Assembly (NCBI GenBank): GCA_023404095.1
Contig: JAEYDD010000015.1
Coordinates: forward strand, 118,541-182,540
Reading direction: 5' to 3'
DNA from: Pseudomonadota bacterium
GTDB lineage: Bacteria; Pseudomonadota; Alphaproteobacteria; Rhizobiales; Rhizobiaceae
Length of the DNA stretch: 64,000 nt
In this document: positions 8,854 through 15,468 of the stretch, one piece after another
Layout: each line of letters begins with the position of its first letter
Position numbering within the stretch: position 1 is the first letter of the stretch
Made by a program: the position numbers and the translations under genes
Notes under the pieces: model-generated
Seen by the model: only the letters and a program-made list of their open reading frames with translations
What the model was told of the DNA's origin: nothing
Databases searched by the model: none

Positions 8854-10487
8854 GCGAGAAGCCCATGGATGAACCAGCGTGGAAGGTGCGTCTGCCCCCC
8901 GTAGAACCCCTCGCGGAACAGCCAGAAGCGACGTCCGGCCTCGTCTTCGACCCGGAAATAGTCGCGGGACGGCTGGTTCTCCCCGTCGATCCACCACTCT
9001 GGAGCGATCCGTTCGGGACCCTCGGTGCGGGCGATCCGAAAAAGGCTCCGGCGCCAGCGGAAGCTTTTCGGTGCGTCCTCCGGCACGCCGGCCATGGTTT
9101 CGACCGGCTCGGGTGGGCTGAAGAGGCGCAACGGCCGGTCCATGCAGGCGGTTGCCGTGACCGCCGCCGCCCCGCTCCGGTCGATGGCTCGCTCGCTCTC
9201 CAGACGGTCCAGGATGGGGGCGAGGCGTGCGGCGCGCTCGGGCAGGTGGCTTTCGGCAAGCGTCAAGGCAAGCAGGCTGTCGGGGCCGAAGCGGGCGACG
9301 ATCCGCTCGGCGAAGGCGGACAGCGAGGGGCTGTCCCCGGTGCCGTCGTCAAAGCCCTCCTGCACCGTCTCGAAAGGCTCGGCGGTGAGCACGCAGAGGC
9401 GGACGATCTCGAACCCGTATCCGGCGTCCAGTCCGTCATGAACCGCCGCAAGCCGCTCGCGGAACAGAAGCTTGATACGGTCAGGATCGCGCTGGGGGGC
9501 GGAGGTCGCCGCCTGGATACGAAACACGCGGCCGTCGACGCGGAAGAGCAGAAGCGCAAACAGGCGTCCGCCCTCTCCACGTCGCTCGAGGCCCTCCTTG
9601 AGCGATCCTGCAAGATGGGCGGAAAGCGCCAGGATGTCGTCTGCGGAACTGACGGGATCGAACAGGCGGCGCTCTGCCGAAAGAACCGGCACCGGCAAGC
9701 GCGGCGAGATGGGCTCGTCCTCCAGGCCGAGTGCCTGGTCGAGCCGCAGGAGCAGCAGCGGTCCGAAGCGGCGGGCAAGCGGCGCGCGGGGCAGGGGCAG
9801 GAGATCGCCGATCGCCTTAAGCCCGACCCGCCCGAGCATCGCGATTGTGTCCTTGGGCAGGCGTAGCGCCGGCGTCGGCAGGGGTGCAAGCACCGCTTCG
9901 GCCGCATCGGCATCGATCACGCCCCCCTCGCCGAAATGGCTGACCGCCCAGGACAGGCCGGGCGAGGACGAAATCGCTCCGCGTGCCTCGACGCCGAGCG
10001 CAAAGAGCGAGGATAGAAGACCGTCGAGCAGCGCCCGTTCGCCGCCGTGCAGATGGGCGCAACCGGTGATGTCGAGATAGAGCCCGTCGTCGCCGTCGAC
10101 GGCGACGAGCGGCGTGTAGCGGTCGCACCAGTCGGCCAGACCCTCGAGCAGCGCCCGGTCGGCGTCTGGCTCGGCGGGAAGGATATCCAGGGACGGGCAG
10201 ATGGCACGCGCCTCCGTGACCCCATGTCCCCTGCGCAGGCCGATACGTTCGGCCTCACGATCGAGACGGCTTATCCGCATGGCATTGTCGCTGCGGCTGG
10301 CGAAGACAACGGGCGGGTGGTCAGGGCGTCCTTTGGAGAGCCACGACCGTCCCCAGCGCGCCCGGGCCACCCTGTCGGCGGGAAGATAGGGAAACCAAAG
10401 ACAAAGTATCCTCTGGCTGCCGCTGCGGCTGCTGAGCGGCAGGGCGTGATTCAGGATGGGTTTCTGTGCGGCGAAAGCGGCGGTCAT
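8850..10487 (-). CDS. imuB: ImuB, Y-family polymerase-like mutagenesis protein
   Basis: About 545 residues. ImuB is a catalytically inactive Y-family relative that bridges ImuA, DnaE2 and the sliding clamp. The N-terminus has the family strand ILCLWFPYLPADRVAR. The palm region keeps DGDDGLYLDITGCAHLHGG, and a helix-hairpin-helix-like stretch (LGRVGLKAIGDLLPLPR) and a little-finger region follow. The start is uncertain: the frame stays open upstream, and the ATG at 10487 used here lies inside imuA (overlap 167 bases). Some homologues begin just before the ILCLWFP strand. It ends in an ATGA overlap with dnaE2. Confidence 0.9.
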   Translation of the reverse strand: MTAAFAAQKPILNHALPLSSRSGSQRILCLWFPYLPADRVARARWGRSWLSKGRPDHPPVVFASRSDNAMRISRLDREAERIGLRRGHGVTEARAICPSLDILPAEPDADRALLEGLADWCDRYTPLVAVDGDDGLYLDITGCAHLHGGERALLDGLLSSLFALGVEARGAISSSPGLSWAVSHFGEGGVIDADAAEAVLAPLPTPALRLPKDTIAMLGRVGLKAIGDLLPLPRAPLARRFGPLLLLRLDQALGLEDEPISPRLPVPVLSAERRLFDPVSSADDILALSAHLAGSLKEGLERRGEGGRLFALLLFRVDGRVFRIQAATSAPQRDPDRIKLLFRERLAAVHDGLDAGYGFEIVRLCVLTAEPFETVQEGFDDGTGDSPSLSAFAERIVARFGPDSLLALTLAESHLPERAARLAPILDRLESERAIDRSGAAAVTATACMDRPLRLFSPPEPVETMAGVPEDAPKSFRWRRSLFRIARTEGPERIAPEWWIDGENQPSRDYFRVEDEAGRRFWLFREGFYGGQTHLPRWFIHGLLA

Positions 10488-11250
10488 CGGGGTTCCACTC
10501 CAGGACTGTGCCGACGGCGTCGGCGATCTTGCTTTTTTCCGGGGTGACGAGAAAAGCCGGATTGCCAAGGCTGCCGGCCAGCATCGATCCGTCCGGCAGG
10601 GGGCGTGCGCCTGAAGGCGCCGGCTCGACGCGCAGGCGGCAGATCGCGCTGCTTGCTTCCTCCTCGCCCGCCTGGCGCAACAGCAGAAGAAGGGTGCCGC
10701 TTGCCCTCGCGCGCAGTTGCAGGCGGCGGCTTTCCGTCAGGCCGAAACAGGCGGGATTGCCGCGGATCTCCAGAATAACGGCCGAAAAGACCGGGATGCC
10801 GAGTGCGGCTTCTGCCATCCAGAGTGCATCCTGCGTTGTCCTCGGGCGGGCGAGGAAGAGGCGTGCCGGGTCGAGGCCATAGTTCTTCAAGCCCGGGGCG
10901 TAGGGCATGCCGGCTTCCGAAAGCGCCATTGCCTGACTAATCCAAAGTGTGGCGCCGGTCCCCGCGATCTCCTGCTGCAGGGCGGCAAGGGCAAGCGTGA
11001 AGCCGGTGGCAGCGCCCATGTCGCGCGTCTGCGCATTGCGGATCTCAACGAGCCCGCAGCCCGGCAGGCCGGCTGCAAATATAGCCTCGAGGCCGTCAGT
11101 TGCCGGGGAATCATTCCGCGCGGTCTCCGGTGTATTCCACTTCCAGCGGGATCTTCGCCCGGAGAGGCCGGGTCCGTCCGCGTTTTCGATGCGTGCGACG
11201 GCCTCTCGCAAGTTAACAAGCCGCTCACGCGCCAGGGCAGGCGTTGCCAT
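10321..11250 (-). CDS. imuA: ImuA, SOS mutagenesis RecA-like accessory protein
   Basis: A 309-residue ImuA-family protein with a degenerate RecA-like fold. The family segments 'GLEAIFAAGLPGCGLVEI' and 'AALQQEIAGTGATLWIS' match the positions where RecA has its Walker region. It is the first gene of imuA-imuB-dnaE2 and probably helps assemble the mutasome. The start at 11250 sits 20 bases from a perfect alphaproteobacterial LexA box, which supports SOS control of the whole operon. Confidence 0.9.
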   Translation of the reverse strand: MATPALARERLVNLREAVARIENADGPGLSGRRSRWKWNTPETARNDSPATDGLEAIFAAGLPGCGLVEIRNAQTRDMGAATGFTLALAALQQEIAGTGATLWISQAMALSEAGMPYAPGLKNYGLDPARLFLARPRTTQDALWMAEAALGIPVFSAVILEIRGNPACFGLTESRRLQLRARASGTLLLLLRQAGEEEASSAICRLRVEPAPSGARPLPDGSMLAGSLGNPAFLVTPEKSKIADAVGTVLEWNPDDRRFRRTETHPESRPAAQQPQRQPEDTLSLVSLSSRRQGGPGALGTVVALQRTP

Positions 11251-11269
11251 GACGGTCGTTCCTCTGTTT

Positions 11270-11284
11270 GTTCATGTTATGTTC
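11270..11284. promoter_or_regulatory. LexA (SOS) box of the imuA operon
   Basis: GTTC-N7-GTTC (GTTCATGTTATGTTC) is an exact match to the direct-repeat LexA site of alphaproteobacteria. It starts 20 bases upstream of the imuA ATG, where repressor binding would cover the promoter. A third GTTC stands at 11258-11261. Confidence 0.88.
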
Positions 11285-11446
11285 TTATGGATTCCAGAAC
11301 GGCCGAAAAGAGTCAACGCCAATTCGCTACGGGGTAATCACAACATCGCGCTCCCGCGCATGAGAGGGCAGCCGCCAACATTTCAGCGGCACCCACGATG
11401 ATGGCGCCCAGAAAAAGCCGGCCTGAACGGTGCGGCCCGTTCTGGC

Positions 11447-12808
11447 TCAGCCGCCCGCGCGGCAGGAAAGGCCGCCATAACGGGCATCAAGGCTGATCGC
11501 CGCCCGATAGATCTGCCGTACGGTATCGGCGAAAAGTCGTCCGTCCGCCCGCAATCCGCCGGCGGCGCGGCCGATCACGTTCAGGCCGGGAACGGCCGCT
11601 CCGAACCGCATCAGCCGTCCGTCGTCCTCAACCCGCATCGTGCCGGGTTGGCGGCCAGCCAGCAGGCCGTCGGCCGGGTTTGCAACCTCTTCGCGGCAAT
11701 CGACCAGGCGGCCGGACATGGTTTCGTCCTCACGGCTGCCACGCCGCCTGAGCCGGACGCCCTCCCTTGCAAGGCCGAGGATGCGGGCATCCACGAGTTC
11801 GGTTGCAGGATTTTGCAGTTCCCGCATCAACTGGCGGTGAAGCTCCGGTGCGATCCTCTCCGAACTGAGCCGGTGCAGGTTGCGCAGGTGGCGCCAGTAA
11901 CGCCGTTGCGCCTCCGGCGGAAGGGCACGCCAGAAGGCGGGCCACTGCCCATTCAGGCCATCGATCACGGCCTGCCAGCCCTGGCCGCTACGGCGACAGT
12001 CGTCGCGTAGCTCCCGCAATGTTTCGGCAAGGCCGGTACCGGCCGAAACCGCCGGGATTGCCGGGCCCTGCGGAAGCTGGGCGTGCGCTTGCGGCAAACG
12101 GCCCCTGGCTGCCAGGATCCTGATGCGACCTGCATATCCGCTGGCGCGAAGATGCAAGAGTACCGCCGCCATGCGGGGGCCGTCGCCGGAAAGCAGGAAC
12201 GGCAGGCCGGCCGCCCTCCCCCCGCGGTTCCACAGAAGCTGCTCGGCAGCAAGCCAGGAAGAGGCCTCGCCCCCTGCCCGACCATGTCCCGTTGCCAGGA
12301 ACACCTCGTCGAAAATCATCCGGCTGGCATCGTCAAGCGTGAGGGCCAGCCCGTGTCCGGGCAACGTCTCGAGCGCGGTGACGGCTGCGGACACGGTCTG
12401 CACGGTGGTATCGCGGCGATCGGCAAAGATCTCGCCGAAGCGCATCGTCAGATAGTCGCGGAAAACCGAGCGGGGCACATAGACGTGCTCGAAGCCGCGC
12501 AGAGCAGTGACCGAACTGGGACCGGCCGCGCTTTCCAGCCAGTCGACGAAATCGGATGGACGATCGGCCAGAACGGAGAGATGGCTGGCGCGCTCGCTCA
12601 TCGTCGCCTGTCCGGCGACACCGTTGCCGAAGCTGCCGGGAAAATCGGCCGCGTCGATCATCCAGAGATGAAACGGTCGGCGGAGGCGACGCAGCAGCGC
12701 GATCGCCGTTGCGATGCCCGCAGGACCGCGGCCGACAATGGCGATGCGCAGACGGCCGTCTACGGGCAGCGCTGCAGGGTTCTTCCGGACTGCGTTCCTG
12801 GACAACAT
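11447..12808 (-). CDS. FAD/NAD(P)-binding protein (YdhS/HI0933-like)
   Basis: A 453-residue flavoprotein-like protein. It opens with a dinucleotide-binding Rossmann motif (IAIVGRGPAGIATAIAL, a GxGxxG variant), followed by the family's 'FGNGVAGQATMSERASHLSVLADRPSDFVDWL' region. This places it in the FAD-NAD(P)-binding group PF13454, whose members have few known reactions. The ATG at 12808 was chosen for its GGGAAGAG ribosome site; an in-frame TTG lies 90 bases upstream. One of two copies of a 16-bp candidate operator (13021-13036) lies 213 bases upstream. The substrate cannot be predicted. Confidence 0.75.
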   Translation of the reverse strand: MLSRNAVRKNPAALPVDGRLRIAIVGRGPAGIATAIALLRRLRRPFHLWMIDAADFPGSFGNGVAGQATMSERASHLSVLADRPSDFVDWLESAAGPSSVTALRGFEHVYVPRSVFRDYLTMRFGEIFADRRDTTVQTVSAAVTALETLPGHGLALTLDDASRMIFDEVFLATGHGRAGGEASSWLAAEQLLWNRGGRAAGLPFLLSGDGPRMAAVLLHLRASGYAGRIRILAARGRLPQAHAQLPQGPAIPAVSAGTGLAETLRELRDDCRRSGQGWQAVIDGLNGQWPAFWRALPPEAQRRYWRHLRNLHRLSSERIAPELHRQLMRELQNPATELVDARILGLAREGVRLRRRGSREDETMSGRLVDCREEVANPADGLLAGRQPGTMRVEDDGRLMRFGAAVPGLNVIGRAAGGLRADGRLFADTVRQIYRAAISLDARYGGLSCRAGG

Positions 12809-13275
12809 GTCTCTTCCCTTCCCTGGTTCGCCCCGCCCTCGCCCTTCACTGTCTCTGTACGGTTTTGGGATAACCCGCGGTTCCTTCCCATGGCACAAGC
12901 GGAAAACCCTGCGATGTAAGGGGCTTACGCTCCGCTGTCGCCGTCGCGACAGATGTCGTCCTGCACTTGTCTGTATGCATTTTTACCCTCTGCGCAGGCA
13001 TGATAACGTAATTTACTATAAAATCTATAGACTATTTTCCGGTGTCAGGCGCGCCTTTCGGTCGGCCTGCGGCGACCGCCCGCGAGGAACCCCACTCGGG
13101 CCCTGCCGGGCCAATAGGCCCATCAAACATGACGTCGAATTTCAGGAAGTTCGCGCGCGGCAAGCCGGGTCCGGATGACCGGACCGGATGTCGAGGACAG
13201 GCCGCCTCATCCGTGCGGGTTGTCCGGCACACCGGAATCCTCCCCAGCGGAGAGGATCCGAAGTCTGTAGCGCAG
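12809..13275. other. Non-coding gap with candidate operator and hairpins
   Basis: About 470 bases between the flavoprotein gene and the 67-residue gene. It contains the AT-rich stretch 12991-13037 with one 16-bp operator candidate, a perfect hairpin GGTCCGG-ATGA-CCGGACC at 13168-13185, and the imperfect repeat GGAATCCTC / GAGGATCC around 13232-13258. No gene with a believable ribosome site was seen. Confidence 0.5.
13021..13036 (+). promoter_or_regulatory. Candidate operator, copy 1 of a 16-bp repeat with CTATAG core
   Basis: AAATCTATAGACTATT occurs here and, as its exact reverse complement, at 13550-13565. The CTATAG core and AT-rich flanks look like a regulator site. The Rrf2-type regulator encoded next door is the natural candidate, but that is inference. 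Confidence 0.5.
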
Positions 13276-13479
13276 TCAGTAGAAGACGTGGATCGGCCAG
13301 GCAGGGAACTGGCGGGCGGGGTTTTGCTGTCCGGCGGCGGGTTTCAGGAAATCCAGAAGCCCCTTGCGGGCGGGCTTTTCCGTGGCGTCCCCCCTCCGGA
13401 CTTCGTCGCCTTCGGGCGCGCAGTCATCGACCGAATGTGGAGAGAAATAGCCGAGCGTCATTCCACCCATATAGAACAT
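13276..13479 (-). CDS. Small hypothetical protein, 67 aa
   Basis: I do not recognise this protein. The ATG at 13479 has a very good ribosome site (AGGAG seven bases before it) and the frame closes at 13276, which is why I call it a real gene; a longer frame from 13497 lacks one. It begins MFYMGGMTLGYFSPHS, with a single Cys (DDCAPEGDEV), then a charged stretch and an aromatic end (FPAWPIHVFY). There is no clear membrane segment. Upstream lie a 16-bp perfect palindrome (13501-13516) and one copy of the 16-bp operator (13550-13565), so it looks tightly regulated. Confidence 0.6.
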   Translation of the reverse strand: MFYMGGMTLGYFSPHSVDDCAPEGDEVRRGDATEKPARKGLLDFLKPAAGQQNPARQFPAWPIHVFY

Positions 13480-13500
13480 GCGCCAACTCCTGATCATCCC

Positions 13501-13516
13501 CGGTCGTTAACGACCG
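13501..13516. promoter_or_regulatory. Perfect 16-bp palindrome upstream of the 67-aa gene
   Basis: CGGTCGTTAACGACCG equals its own reverse complement. It ends 21 bases before the ATG of the small gene, a typical place for a repressor site, or for a structure in the 5' leader. Confidence 0.45.
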
Positions 13517-13549
13517 TGGAGTGATCATGGCGAAATCGTGACACATGTC

Positions 13550-13565
13550 AATAGTCTATAGATTT
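13550..13565 (-). promoter_or_regulatory. Candidate operator, copy 2 of the CTATAG 16-bp repeat
   Basis: AATAGTCTATAGATTT is the exact reverse complement of 13021-13036. It lies 70 bases upstream of the 67-residue gene and 27 bases after the rrf2-type regulator gene stops. Confidence 0.5.
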
Positions 13566-13592
13566 AGTGCTCTAATAGGCCGGAGCTTCACT

Positions 13593-14069
13593 CTAGGCTT
13601 GCTGGCCGACGGCCTTCTTTTCAGGAACGTCGTCCTCGATAAGCCCGGAGGTGCCGGGAGAAGCGACGAACTGTTCGAGCGTCATGTTGTCGAGAATGGA
13701 AGCAATGGCGTCGCGGACCTCGGTCATGGCGCGACGGACCTGACAGGCTGCCGGGTCTGCGCAATCGTCACAGGCCTCGTAAGCCGTGCGGCTGGCGCAG
13801 CGAATCGGTGCCAACGGCCCGTCCAGCACGCGGATGGCATGGCCGATCCGGATCGCGGATGCAGGATGCGACAGGGCGTATCCGCCTCCCGGGCCCTTCT
13901 TGGAACGCAGGATGCCGGCATTGCGAAGCTCGAGCAGGATGGTGTCGAGAAACTTCTTCGGAATGTTGTTGCGGAGCGCAATTTCACTGACGAAGGCGGT
14001 TTCTCCAGGAGCCAGGCGTGCCAGATCGACCAGAGCCTTCAGCCCGTACTTGCCCTTTTTTGTCAGCAT
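13593..14069 (-). CDS. Rrf2 family transcriptional regulator (possible Fe-S sensor)
   Basis: A 158-residue Rrf2-family protein. The winged helix is at the N-terminus (KKGKYGLKALVDLARL; IPKKFLDTILLELRNAGILRSKKGPGGGY, with the 'wing' GPGGGY). A cysteine-rich loop follows at about residues 91-110 (RCASRTAYEACDDCADPAAC), where IscR, NsrR and RirA carry their Fe-S ligands. It is not RirA by sequence. An Fe-S or sulphur/redox sensor is likely. The ATG at 14069 was chosen because the family begins at 'MLTKKGKYG', with AGGA shortly upstream. Confidence 0.87.
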   Translation of the reverse strand: MLTKKGKYGLKALVDLARLAPGETAFVSEIALRNNIPKKFLDTILLELRNAGILRSKKGPGGGYALSHPASAIRIGHAIRVLDGPLAPIRCASRTAYEACDDCADPAACQVRRAMTEVRDAIASILDNMTLEQFVASPGTSGLIEDDVPEKKAVGQQA

Positions 14070-14195
14070 GTCATCCTGCTTTCCAGTTGCAAAAACGGCG
14101 CCGTCAGGTCCGCCCACGGGCGGCGCCCCGATCAAAAAACCACCCGCCTGTCGGTGAGATCGAACGCCCGCCACCCATACGGATGATTCCGACGC

Positions 14196-14220
14196 ATTTT
14201 AGGCACGCAAGTCCTAAAAT
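14196..14220. promoter_or_regulatory. Inverted repeat upstream of the Rrf2-type gene
   Basis: ATTTTAGG, nine bases, CCTAAAAT form a perfect 8-bp dyad about 130 bases upstream of the regulator's start. AT-rich DNA beside it (14221-14244) could hold the promoter. It differs from the CTATAG repeats. Confidence 0.4.
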
Positions 14221-14350
14221 CATATAAAAAAGGTATATTTTATTCGCGAACGGCAATTCAAGGCGACGGATCGTCCCGAATCGCATTTCGCGTACCGAAT
14301 TAGAGCCGACGTTGCCGATTGGCAACCGAGTGGGGCACACGGAAGAGCAT

Positions 14351-14650
14351 TCAGGCGCGCCCGGCTTCATCCCGGGATGCGTGCGCGAGATGCCGCCGGC
14401 GCAATTCGGCCTGGACTTCGTCCTGAAAGTCCAGCACCTGCAGGCGCATTTCCGCCTCGTCGCAGCCCAGCGCCAGCAGTTCCTCGGCAAGCCTGCGGCA
14501 TTCGGCGCGCCAGTAGCGCAGCGCCGGTTCGCCATGCAGGGTTTCTAATTCCGTGGCGCAGCGCCGAACCACGCCCGTCCGCCGTGCAATCGGAAACGGT
14601 ACCGTAGCCGCGCTAGATGTCAGGCCGGCGTTGGCAGATGCTGCGCTCAT
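14351..14650 (-). CDS. DUF6074 family protein, 99 aa
   Basis: A small basic protein with the DUF6074 pattern: a 'PFPIARRTGVVRRCA' segment, then 'YWRAECRRLAEELLALGCDEAEM' and 'FQDEVQAELRRRH'. The family is found mainly in Hyphomicrobiales and has no known function. Two amphipathic helices are likely, with no signal peptide or membrane segment. It stands alone between the Rrf2-type regulator and putR. The start at 14650 is the only ATG that includes the whole family core. Confidence 0.7.
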   Translation of the reverse strand: MSAASANAGLTSSAATVPFPIARRTGVVRRCATELETLHGEPALRYWRAECRRLAEELLALGCDEAEMRLQVLDFQDEVQAELRRRHLAHASRDEAGRA

Positions 14651-14784
14651 GAATGCGGTCCCCTCGTATGCGATCGATCCTGCATACCGGGCGCATGGTT
14701 AACGTCAGGTTTCCGTTGCGATAATGCTGCTTCGCTTGGTGACGATGGCGGGGCCGCCGGTCTGCCGGCGCTGGCAACCGTGCG

Positions 14785-15279
14785 TCACAGCAATGTCGTC
14801 GGAGAGCCTGGCGCGCCGTTGTCCTTGACCGCCTGCATCACCACGAAAGTGGAGGTATTCGAGACGTTCGGCAGGCTGGAGATCTTTTCGCCCAGAACTT
14901 CGCGATAGCGGCGGATGTCGGACGTCCTGACCTTCAGGAGATAATCGAACGACCCGGCTATCATATGGCATTCCTCGACCTCCTGGATGCGGCGCACGGC
15001 GCTGTTGAACGCCTCCAAAGCCTTCTCCCGCGTGTCCGACAGTTTCACTTCGGCAAAGGCGATGTGGTCAAGACCGAGCTTGCGCAGGTTGATCTCGGCA
15101 TGGAAGCCGAGGATGAAGCCGTCATCGATCAGTCGCTTCAACCGCGCCTGGCAGGGCGTCTTTGACAATCCCACCCGCTTGGACAACTCTGTCACGGAGA
15201 TCCGTCCGTCCTGGCTGAGCACGTCGAGGATGCGAATGTCGAATTGGTCCAGATCGTCGATAGTTTGCGTCTTTGTCAT
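14785..15279 (-). CDS. putR: Lrp/AsnC-family regulator PutR of proline catabolism
   Basis: A 164-residue Lrp/AsnC-type regulator: an N-terminal helix-turn-helix (LDVLSQDGRISVTELSKRVGLSKTPCQARLKRL) and a C-terminal RAM/ligand domain (HMIAGSFDYLLKVRTSD). It is divergent from putA across 189 bases. In Agrobacterium and Rhodobacter the gene in this position, PutR, activates putA when proline is present. A perfect dyad in the shared promoter region is its likely site. Confidence 0.9.
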   Translation of the reverse strand: MTKTQTIDDLDQFDIRILDVLSQDGRISVTELSKRVGLSKTPCQARLKRLIDDGFILGFHAEINLRKLGLDHIAFAEVKLSDTREKALEAFNSAVRRIQEVEECHMIAGSFDYLLKVRTSDIRRYREVLGEKISSLPNVSNTSTFVVMQAVKDNGAPGSPTTLL

Positions 15280-15329
15280 TCATTCGGCCTATACTGTGGT
15301 CTCAAAACAGTTTGATCGGACTAAAATTG

Positions 15330-15357
15330 GAAGAAATCAAGTCAACATGATTTCTTC
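15330..15357. promoter_or_regulatory. Inverted repeat between putR and putA, candidate PutR operator
   Basis: GAAGAAATCA and TGATTTCTTC form perfect 10-bp arms separated by eight bases, centred about 125 bases upstream of the putA ATG and 64 upstream of putR. There is no T-run, so it is not a terminator. Confidence 0.55.
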
Positions 15358-15468
15358 GCCGGTGCTAACATTCACGGGCTGCGAAACGAGGCGCCGGAGG
15401 GCCGGCTTATCGGCGTGGCCCGTCCCGGCGACCGGTTGAAACGCCCCATTATTCACGAGCGCGTCACC

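Noticed and set aside
13032..13524. Two overlapping open frames in the gap and over the 67-residue gene
   Set aside because: Neither has a ribosome site or recognisable sequence; the plus-strand one is the shadow of the small minus-strand gene.
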